DNA of 11,424 nt from an uncultured Collinsella sp. (lineage in GTDB: Bacteria > Actinomycetota > Coriobacteriia > Coriobacteriales > Coriobacteriaceae): assembly GCA_937997605.1 (NCBI GenBank), contig CALLFD010000260.1:1-11424 (forward strand). Reading direction: 5' to 3'. Shown piece by piece: positions 1 through 7,100 of this stretch. The notes under the pieces are model-generated. The model saw nothing but the letters and a program-made list of their open reading frames with translations. It was not told the DNA's origin and ran no database searches. The translations under genes were made by a program, and so were the position numbers. Within the stretch, counting starts at the first letter, position 1. Each line of letters opens with the position of its first letter.

Positions 1-1610
1 TTGCGGAGGTTGTTCTGGGTGTCGAGATATGTCAGGGCGTTGCGCATCTGCTCCAGGGAAAGCGGGTTGGTGTCGCGAGACATGTCCTGATCGACGTACT
101 TGTCATACCATTCGGCCTTGTCATCGGCGCCGGTCAACGTCGATACGGCATCCTGGGCGTTCTTTTTCTGCGTGGCTGTGAACTGGCTGCCGCCGATGAT
201 GTAGTTCATGAAGCCGAACATACCCTGACTGATGACTTCCTGGTCAACGGTCATGTTGGACTTTAGGTCTGCAATCTGCTGCTCAAGAGCCTCAACCTGG
301 GCATTAGCAGCGTCATAAGCCTTTTCCGCGGCGTTCGAAGCGGCGCAGGCTGCCTCCCACTCGCTGCGCTTCTGCTTGCGAACTTCGACAAGCTTATCGT
401 ACTCCGCCTTCTTGTCGGCCTCGGTCTGCTGAGCCTGCTCGTATGCCGTCTTCGCAGCGTCACGCTTACTGGCCGCGTCCTTGTACTCCTTGTTTGCAGC
501 ATCGTATGCAGACTGGGCAGATGCCACGGCAGCGTTGGCGGCGTTGGCCTTCTCCTGCGCGGCAGCGACGGCAGCCTGGGCGGCCTGCAGATTTGTCTGT
601 GCGGTGGCGTCGGCATCCGTCGCGGCATTGAGCTCCGTCTGCGCGGTCTTGAGCTCACCAGCAGCAGCGATCTTGGCGGCCTCAAGCGCACTCAGGTCGA
701 CACCCGTACCCGAGACGGCAGCATCGAGCGCGGCCTGCGCCTGGTTGAACTTCTGCTGGGCGTTATCGCGCGCGGTGGTTGCGGCTGCGAGCGCAGCGGC
801 AGTCTCCTGCTTCTTGGCCTGGGCAGTCGTCAGAGCGGCCTCAGTGTCCTTCTTTTCCTGCTGGGCGCTAGCCTCGGCAGCCTTGGCCTGGTCCAGATTG
901 GCCTGTGCAGTAGCAACGGCCTTATTGGAGTCATCGAGCTTTGCCTGTGCGTCCTCGACGGCCTTCTTGGCGGCCTCGTACTCGTCCATACCCATGGCCT
1001 CGAGCTTGGCCTGGGCATCATCGAGGGCCTTCTTGGCCTCATCCTGCTTTGCCTTGGCGTCCTTGAGCGCCTGGGTCTTATCCTCGACACTCTTGTTGGC
1101 CTGTTCGAGCTGATCGTTCAGGTCGCCCAGCTTCTTCTGCTGCTGCTCGGTCTTTTCGACGGCCGCTTTAAGCTCGTCAATCTTCTCCTGGAGCGCGGCG
1201 ACTTCTGCTGCGTTCTGCTCGATTTCGTTGTCGCTCACAGCCTGCGAGGCCTGATCCTTTTGCTGCTGCGCCTGCTTTTGAGACTGGCCCGCCGCATCGG
1301 CCTTCTTCTGGGCGGCATCGTAGGCGGCCTGAGCGTCCTTGAGCTGCTTTGCCGACTCCTCGGCCAGCTGGGCAGCCGTCTTTACGACCGCTTGGTTACC
1401 GGCGGCAACGGTATTCTCTACAGAACTACCCCCCCCCTGAACAGAATCGCCGTTATCGGTTGACGGTGCGGCGATTGCCGCCAGCGGCGACATGAGCGGC
1501 TGAGCGATGAGGCCCGCCGTCAAAACGGTTGCGACGGCGCGGTTAGCAACGCCCTTGACGTTGACGGCCTTGGCCCGAGGCTCAAAGTGCTGTGGACTGT
1601 AGTTTGCCAT
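1..1610 (-). CDS. Exported coiled-coil protein, probable CAP-like C-terminal domain (3' end outside window)
   Basis: The frame is open from an ATG at 1610 to the left edge (about 536 residues). An AAGGGAG ribosome site lies 6 nt upstream at 1617-1623. Residues 1-24 are polar and basic, 25-48 are hydrophobic and end in AAIAA, so a signal peptase I site near residue 47/48 is likely. Residues 49-64 form a short linker containing three Gly encoded by the G9 tract. Residues about 65-451 are an Ala/Lys/Gln/Glu/Asp-rich helix of repeated AQAKLDDA-like units, almost certainly a long coiled coil. From about residue 453 the composition changes to a globular segment (GMFGFMNYIIGG, later SLEQMRNALTYLDTQNNLR). 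By memory this resembles the entry into CAP/SCP domains in coriobacterial surface proteins; that assignment is inferred because the domain core is not in view. The role is probably at the cell surface or extracellular. No anchor can be seen because the end is missing. Confidence 0.85.
   Translation of the reverse strand, partial: MANYSPQHFEPRAKAVNVKGVANRAVATVLTAGLIAQPLMSPLAAIAAPSTDNGDSVQGGGSSVENTVAAGNQAVVKTAAQLAEESAKQLKDAQAAYDAAQKKADAAGQSQKQAQQQKDQASQAVSDNEIEQNAAEVAALQEKIDELKAAVEKTEQQQKKLGDLNDQLEQANKSVEDKTQALKDAKAKQDEAKKALDDAQAKLEAMGMDEYEAAKKAVEDAQAKLDDSNKAVATAQANLDQAKAAEASAQQEKKDTEAALTTAQAKKQETAAALAAATTARDNAQQKFNQAQAALDAAVSGTGVDLSALEAAKIAAAGELKTAQTELNAATDADATAQTNLQAAQAAVAAAQEKANAANAAVASAQSAYDAANKEYKDAASKRDAAKTAYEQAQQTEADKKAEYDKLVEVRKQKRSEWEAACAASNAAEKAYDAANAQVEALEQQIADLKSNMTVDQEVISQGMFGFMNYIIGGSQFTATQKKNAQDAVSTLTGADDKAEWYDKYVDQDMSRDTNPLSLEQMRNALTYLDTQNNLR
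1429..1437 (-). repeat. G9 homopolymer tract in coding sequence (candidate phase-variation switch)
   Basis: Nine consecutive G (minus strand) encode Gly59-Gly61 of the exported coiled-coil protein, just after the signal peptide. At nine the frame is open. With ten G the next codon is TAG; with eight G a TAG follows three codons later. Either single-base slip therefore leaves only a 61-63 residue signal-peptide stub. I see no other GGG glycine codon in this gene, so the tract is not ordinary codon use. Confidence 0.85.
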
Positions 1611-1917
1611 GGCTTTCTCCCTTTGACACGGATGTATCCATACGTATCAAACGGTAGCTGTCGATTTTTGAATTCTGTTGCGCAACATTGGCGACCAGCG
1701 TATTTTTTGAAATTCACGCTCTCGTGCTTCACAGTTTCGTCACATTTGAAGGAGCTGGTGCATCATATTCTCGCGGGATGGAATTGAGCCTGTGATTTGC
1801 ATTTGCTCCCGCGTCATCCGCCCTATCGGATTCCGCATCCAACAGACACCCCGCCCGCCACGGTGTAGAGTTAGGACAACGGGCGCGTTGCGCGGACCGC
1901 GCTGGAACGAGGTGGAC
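1611..1917. other. Divergent intergenic region with a 12-bp palindrome
   Basis: This 307-bp stretch separates the minus-strand coiled-coil gene from the plus-strand DUF389 gene, so it must hold both promoters. I see no convincing -35/-10 pair for either. It is AT-richer than its surroundings between 1640 and 1800 and contains the perfect palindrome TGTTGCGCAACA at 1676-1687, about 70 nt upstream of the coiled-coil start, which could be an operator. The reading frame of DUF389 is open back to an ATG at 1792, but that part has no ribosome site and a protein sequence unlike the family. Confidence 0.5.
1909..1915 (+). promoter_or_regulatory. Ribosome binding site setting the DUF389 start
   Basis: GAGGTGG, with its GAGG core 5 nt before the ATG at 1918. 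It favours this start over the in-frame ATG at 1792, which has no Shine-Dalgarno sequence. Confidence 0.7.
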
Positions 1918-3057
1918 ATGGAACTCGACAAACAACAGATCAAGCGACTACGCGAACGCCATCACCGACGCCACGGCATCCGCCCTGCTCATAGCGAAGC
2001 CATGGAAAACATCACCCGCTTCCTCAAGCGCGCATTCAACATTCGCGAAGGTCGCGCGCCCTATCACGTAATCCGCAAGCGCTTTGTAAACGGGGCGCGC
2101 CTGACCGGCTCTCACCTGTGCATCCTCATCATCGCCATGCTCATCGCGAGCATCGGCCTCGATATCGACTCGGACATCGCCATCGTGGGCGCCATGCTCA
2201 TCTGCCCGCTTATGGGATCGGTCCTTGCCATGGCATATGGCATCGCCACGCTCGACCGCGAGATTACCGTCGAAGCCGTCGCCGGCCTTGCGCTGCAAAT
2301 GGCCTTTTGCCTGGTCACATCCACGTTATACTTTAAGCTCTCGCCCCTTGGCACCACCACGGCCGCCATTATCGACAACTCGACGCCCACCGTGTGGGAC
2401 CTCGCTGTCGCGCTCGCCGGCGGCTTTGCGGGCGGGCTGGGCAACTCACGCGACCAGGAGCCCGCAACGCTCATCGCCGGCGTGGCCGTGGCGACCGCGC
2501 TCATGCCGCCCCTGTGCGCGGCGGGCTACGGCATCGCCATCGCAAGCGGGTCGCTGTTTCTCTCGGCGCTTTACGAGTTTGGCATCAACGTGGTCTTTAT
2601 CGCACTCGAGGCCGAAGCCGTACTACTTCTATTGCGCGTGCCGCTCAAGCGTGACCTCAACGGCGACGGCATTGTGACCGCCAAGGAAAACGCCGAGGTC
2701 GACGAGCTGTCACGCAAGGTGCGCCGCCGCATTATTGTGGGCACGGCGATCTTTGCCATCCCCTGCATCGTTATGACCGCGGGCTCCATTGGCTCGGCGC
2801 AGGCCGGCGTGCAGGACGGCTACGGCGTCACCGAAACCACGCGCGAGCTTGCGGCGGTGCTGCCGGGCTTTAAAGATTACACCGTCGCCGTCGAGACCTC
2901 GGCCACCGAAGGGGACGAAGAAGGCATCGTCGAGCGCGAGATTGTCGCCCATGTGACGACAGGCGAGGCGCTTGGGGCACACGACCGCCACGTCGCCCGC
3001 AAGCTCATAGACCTCAAAGTGCCCGAACTCGATCGCGTGGAGTTTGATGTGGAGTAA
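1918..3057 (+). CDS. DUF389 family polytopic membrane protein with an EF-hand loop
   Basis: The protein is 379 residues from the RBS-supported ATG. Residues 1-60 are basic and cytosolic in character. Membrane segments follow from about 67-84 (LCILIIAMLIASIGL), then 90-115, a helix ending in LYFKL, a GGFAGGLGNSR loop, the conserved GVAVATALMPPL segment, further helices through LEAEAVLLLLRV, and a last helix IIVGTAIFAIPCIVMTAG. The glycine-rich and ALMPPL motifs are the family hallmarks (TIGR00341/PF04087-type). The family's function is not established; transport is often suspected. Between the last two helices, residues 246-257 (DLNGDGIVTAKE) match the canonical 12-residue EF-hand loop: Asp1, Asn3, Asp5, Gly6, Thr9, Glu12. 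The last 90 residues are soluble and acidic. It is a monocistronic plus-strand gene, convergent with the next gene. Confidence 0.85.
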   Translation: MELDKQQIKRLRERHHRRHGIRPAHSEAMENITRFLKRAFNIREGRAPYHVIRKRFVNGARLTGSHLCILIIAMLIASIGLDIDSDIAIVGAMLICPLMGSVLAMAYGIATLDREITVEAVAGLALQMAFCLVTSTLYFKLSPLGTTTAAIIDNSTPTVWDLAVALAGGFAGGLGNSRDQEPATLIAGVAVATALMPPLCAAGYGIAIASGSLFLSALYEFGINVVFIALEAEAVLLLLRVPLKRDLNGDGIVTAKENAEVDELSRKVRRRIIVGTAIFAIPCIVMTAGSIGSAQAGVQDGYGVTETTRELAAVLPGFKDYTVAVETSATEGDEEGIVEREIVAHVTTGEALGAHDRHVARKLIDLKVPELDRVEFDVE

Positions 3058-3129
3058 TGCGGAGCATGGGATGGCTCCCGCGCACAGGCGCAAGTCGCGG
3101 CGAGGCTCAGACGCGACGCAGGCACATGC

Positions 3130-3173
3130 AAAAAGCGGGACGTAGTTCACGTCCGCGCCCCGCTCGCTGTTTT
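3130..3173. terminator. Bidirectional terminator between convergent genes
   Basis: GGACGT at 3138-3143 pairs with ACGTCC at 3149-3154 around a 5-nt loop, with extra outer pairing of AGCGGG to CCCGCT across a bulge. The hairpin has TTTTATT on its plus-strand exit and CTTTTTGC on its minus-strand exit. It sits between the ends of the DUF389 gene (3057) and the minus-strand gene ending at 3185, so it can serve both. Confidence 0.65.
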
Positions 3174-3184
3174 ATTGCCGTGAA

Positions 3185-3634
3185 TCAGACGTCTGCATCG
3201 ACATCGCCAGACTCCACCGTAAACGCCGGATCGGTGCTCACAAGATAAAATCGGGTCACCTCAGTATTTCTAATTAGGTAAATCTGCCCCTGATTGCGTC
3301 GGCGCGATATATACGCAACGTGAACCGTGCCGAATTCTTCGCCGTTTTCCTTCTTTAATACCAGGATATTGGGATCGTCCGTACGCTTAAACTGCCCGTC
3401 AACGCAGCTGCCGTCTTTGTCGACCAGTTGCCACCGATGGTTATCCTCTTCAAGAAAGGCCAGGGTTTCCAGACTCGTCTTGTCGTCCCGATAGTAACCG
3501 TCAATGGCAAACCCTTCGGAAGCGCATTCCTGCATATAGGACGTTTCTCGGCTTATAGCAAACAACCCTGTAGCGCCCAGGAGCACAGCCAGGCAGACCA
3601 CTGCAAGGGTTATCGAAATAGCACGGCGACCCAT
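3185..3634 (-). CDS. Small signal-anchored extracytoplasmic protein, function unknown
   Basis: The protein is 149 residues. Residues 1-4 are basic (MGRR) and 5-27 form one hydrophobic helix, giving a signal peptide or N-terminal anchor. There is no lipobox cysteine in the right place, so it is not an obvious lipoprotein. The rest (residues 29-149) is hydrophilic, rich in alternating beta-type segments such as HRWQLVDKDG, ILVLKKENG and GQIYLIRNTEV, and ends in an acidic tail. Cys37 and Cys77 are the only cysteines outside the helix and could form a disulfide. The pattern suggests a compact beta-sandwich or lipocalin-like domain outside the membrane; this is inference. I do not recognise the family. 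The ribosome site before the ATG is weak. Downstream it shares the terminator at 3130-3173. Confidence 0.7.
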   Translation of the reverse strand: MGRRAISITLAVVCLAVLLGATGLFAISRETSYMQECASEGFAIDGYYRDDKTSLETLAFLEEDNHRWQLVDKDGSCVDGQFKRTDDPNILVLKKENGEEFGTVHVAYISRRRNQGQIYLIRNTEVTRFYLVSTDPAFTVESGDVDADV

Positions 3635-3823
3635 GTTAGCCCAACCGATAGTTGTTTAACGGAGCACGAAACATACCTGGAACCTCCGATATCAGGGGAA
3701 CGTCGCCAGCAGGCTGGCGACAACTATATGTTTCTAACATCAAACCATATGGCTGCCACTCGCGGAGGGGGCATCGGCGAACGGCGTGTTTTCATACTCC
3801 ATTGGTCAAACCTAAGCGCGGCC
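3635..3823. other. Non-coding stretch upstream of the small anchored protein gene
   Basis: No credible gene on either strand; overlapping open frames have unnatural composition and no ribosome sites. It must contain the promoter of the minus-strand gene starting at 3634, but I cannot assign -35/-10 boxes with confidence. Its one clear structure is the perfect hairpin at 3702-3721. Confidence 0.5.
3702..3721. repeat. Perfect 9-bp inverted repeat
   Basis: GTCGCCAGC and GCTGGCGAC are separated by two bases. Neither strand has a T-run after it, so it is a poor intrinsic terminator. It lies about 70 nt upstream of the gene starting at 3634, where it could be an operator or a 5'-UTR structure; alternatively it is a relic terminator of the gene remnant just beyond it. 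Confidence 0.6.
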
Positions 3824-4044
3824 CTACAGCTCGTACTTGTACACGCGGTAGATGTACTTATCGGCTTCCATCTCGTAGGTGGCGATGGGTAGACCGTAGC
3901 GGTCGTCTCGTCGTTTGGCAGATAGGTCACACTGTGCTGGCCTGCGTTGAGCGAAAAATCGCCTTGGGCCTGCAGTAACTTGTCCTCAAAGCCCGAACCG
4001 GCCCAGAAATCGGGCAAGCCCACGGAAGGCTGTAGCAAGGTCAT
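3824..4044 (-). pseudogene. Frameshifted C-terminal remnant of an unidentified gene
   Basis: On the minus strand, one frame from the ATG at 4044 gives protein-like sequence (VGLPDFWAGSGFEDKLLQAQ, then GDFSLNAGQHSVTYLPNDET). It then turns into low-quality Pro/Ser/Thr sequence. The neighbouring frame takes over from about 3900 with RYGLPIATYEMEADKYIYR followed by VYKYEL and a TAG at 3824-3826. The two halves join well if one base has been lost near 3900. There is no ribosome site or plausible 5' half: upstream sequence is the terminator of the giant gene. It therefore looks like the decayed tail of a gene that once lay downstream of that operon. The last part is rich in Tyr and charged residues; I do not recognise the family. 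A sequencing error at the frameshift would not restore the missing 5' part. Confidence 0.6.
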
Positions 4045-4064
4045 TTGCGCAACATATGTCCAGC

Positions 4065-4101
4065 AAAAACGGGTGGTAGCCGGTACGACTACCACCCGTT
4101 T
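4065..4101 (-). terminator. Rho-independent terminator of the tetR/activase-dehydratase operon
   Basis: A perfect 13-bp stem (AAACGGGTGGTAG at 4067-4079 with its complement at 4089-4101) and a 9-nt loop. On the minus strand it is followed by a run of T (4065-4069). It starts about 30 nt after the stop codon of the giant gene. It is a strong intrinsic terminator. Confidence 0.9.
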
Positions 4102-4129
4102 GTCTTATATCCGGCTCGAAGTAGGCCAA

Positions 4130-7100
4130 CTACTTCTTAATACCGCGCCCCAGACGCTTGGCGACCGATGCAACGGCCTCCTCACTGGCCGGTCCACAGC
4201 TCACGCAGCCATCGTGGGCACGCATCTGGCCGGTGACCTCGTCCATCGCGAGCGGCGCCACCTTCTCGAGCTTAAAGCCTTTACCGGCGCGCATGTTTTC
4301 CTTGGCCACGCTAATCATGAGCTTAATGCGGTTGAGCTGGTTGACCTCGGACGCACCAGGATCATAGTCCACCGCGACGATGTTGCTCTCAGGGTGCTGG
4401 CGGCGTAGCTCCTTAATCACGGCCTTGCCCACCACGTGGTTGGGCAGGCACGCGAAGGGCTGCGTGCAGATGATGTTGGGCGCACCGTGATCGATCAGGT
4501 CGAGCATCTCGGCCGTGAGCAGCCAGCCCTCGCCCATGTTGTTGCACACCGAAAGCACCGTACGGGCCTTGTCGGCCATGGTGCCGATGCGCTCGGGTGC
4601 CTCGAAGCGGCGGGACTTTTCGAGCATCTCCTCCACCGGTGTGCGCATCCAGTCCACGAGCTTGATGAGCGCCTGCATACCAGCGCGCGTGGTAGCAGAG
4701 CTTCCCAGCTCGTCCTTCTGCAGCTCGGCGTTGCTCATGGAGTACAGGAAGAAGTCGAGCAGGCCCGGCACCACGGCCTCGCAGCCCTCGCGCTCGATCA
4801 CATCGACCACGTGGTTGTTGGCTGTGGGGTGGAACTTGACCAAGATCTCACCGACCACGCCCACGCGCGGCTTGGTGCCCTCGCCCACGAGCGGCATGGT
4901 GTCGAACGCGCGGATGGCCTCACGCGCAAGCTTGGTGTAGTTGTGCCTGTTGAACTTGGGCGCCAGCTTGCGGGCGCGCGCCATGTACTCCTCGTAGAGC
5001 GCGTTGGCGGCGCCGGGCGTGGCCTCGTACGGGCGGCAACGATAGAGCATCTGCATCATCACGTCGCCAAAGAGCACCGCGTAGACTGCCTGCTTAAGCA
5101 GCGCCGGCGTAATCTTAAAGCCGGGGTTATCCTCGCCGAGCGCCACGGCCGAAAGCGAGATCACCGGGATCTCGGGGTGGCCGCTCTCGCGCAGGGCCTT
5201 GCGGATGAGTGCGATGTAGTTGGTGGCACGGCAGCCGCCGCCGGTCTGGCTGATAACCACGGCCGTCTTGGACAGGTCGTACCGGCCGCTCTCGATGGCC
5301 TCCATAATCTGGCCCGTTACCAGAATCGACGGGTAGCAAATGTCATTGTTCACATAGCGCAGGCCAGCCTCGACAGCGTCGTGATCGGTCGAGGGCAGCA
5401 GCTCCAAGTTGTAGCCAGCACCACGGAACACCTCTTTGACCAGGTCAAAGTGGATCGGCGCCATCTGCGGGCACAGGATGGTGTAGCCCTCCTCGCGCAT
5501 CTGCTCGGTAAAGGGCACCTTGGGCCACGCGGTCGAAGCGCTCTCGCGCTGAGCCTCAAACGTGTACTTGCGGCTCGCGAACGCGGGGGCATCCGTAGAG
5601 GGCGCCACCGGCGCGGCATCGCCCTGCTCGTAGGCCTCGCCCGCGGCCGTGGCCTCGGCCAAGCGCTCGGCCTCCTGGTCCTTGAGCGCGGCCATGAGCG
5701 AGCGAATGCGGATGCGCGCGGCGCCCAGGTTGGATACCTCGTCGATCTTGAGCACGGTATAGATCTTGCCGCTGGCCTCCAGGATTTCCTGCACCTGATC
5801 GGTAGTCAGGGCGTCGAGACCGCAGCCGAAGGAGTTGAGCTGAATCAGGTCCAGGTCGTTGCGCATCGTCACAAAACGGGCGACGGCGTACAGGCGGCTG
5901 TGGTACATCCACTGGTCGACGACGCGGATGGGACGCTCGGGCTTCACCAGGTGCGCAAGCGAATCCTCGGTAAAGACCGCAAAGCCAAAGCTCGAGATAA
6001 GCTCGGGCAGGGCGTGGTTGATCTCGGGGTCGTTATGGTAGGGGCGGCCGGCGAGTACGATGCCGTGGCCGCCGTGGTCCTCGACCCACTTAAGAGCCTC
6101 CTCGCCCATGGTCTGGATATCCTCGTGGAAGCGCGCATCGGCCTCAAAGGCAGCGTTGACGGCGGCATCGACCTCGGAGCGCGTGATCTTGGGTCCGCGC
6201 ACGCGACCGCGACCGGCTTGCGCATCGGCCACACGGTCGACGGCGAGCACCTGGTACAGACGGCGCTTGAGCTCGGTCTTGTCGTGATAGGGCACAAACG
6301 GATACAGGAACTCGATGTTCTGCTCGCGGATCTCGTCGATGTTGAGTGCCAACGCCGTGGGGTAGCTCATGACGATGGGGCAGTTATAGCAGTTACCGGC
6401 AGTCGGATCCTCCTTGCGCTCCCAACGCACACACGGCATCCAGATAAAGTCGACATCGCGGTCGATAAGGTTCATCACATGGCCGTGGCTCATCTTTGCC
6501 GGGTAGCACACGCTCTCGGACGGCATGGACTCGATGCCCGCCTGGTAGGTCTTTTTGCTCGACTGGTCGGACAGCTGCACGCTAAAGCCCAGGCGCGTAA
6601 AGAATGCATGCCAGAAGGGATAGTTCTCGTACATGTTGAGCGCGCGCGGGATGCCGACGGTGCCGCGCGGGGCCTCGTCGGGGCTCAGCACCTCGCGGTT
6701 AAACAGCAACTCGTTTTTCTTTTTGAAGAGGTTGGGGGCCTCGGTCTTTTGCTTTTTGTGGCCGGCGCCCTTCTCGCAGCGGTTGCCGGTAATGAAGCGC
6801 CTGCCGCCGCCAAAGTCGTTGACGGTAAGCTGGCAGTTGTTAGAGCAACGGCCGCAGCGGACATGCTTTTGCGTCACGGTGAGGTGTGCGATGTCCTCGG
6901 CCGAGAGGATGGTCGAGGTGCCGTCGGCGCCGGCGCGATCGCGGGCGAGCAAGGCCGCACCGTAGGCGCCCATGCAGCCGGCGATGTCGGGACGCACGGC
7001 ATGAACGCCGGTGAGCTGCTCAAACGCGCGCAGCGTCGCATCGGACATAAAGGTGCCGCCCTGGACGATCACCTGGCTGCCGATCTCCTTGGGGTCGCGC

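Noticed and set aside
263..691. An Arg/Pro-rich 142-residue minus-strand frame
   Set aside because: It overlaps the coiled-coil gene on the same strand in another frame and has biased, non-protein-like composition.
481..1113. A 210-residue Ala/Ser-rich plus-strand frame
   Set aside because: It is the antisense of the coiled-coil repeat region; the low-complexity composition follows from GCC/AAG/CAG repeats on the coding strand.
1429..1437. The G9 tract as a plain sequencing error
   Set aside because: The frame is correct at exactly nine and continues for over 470 codons, so an error is not needed to explain it; read-level data would still be worthwhile.
1792..1917. An upstream ATG extending DUF389 by 42 residues
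   Set aside because: No ribosome site and an unlikely Arg/Pro/Cys-rich extension; the ATG at 1918 has a good Shine-Dalgarno sequence.
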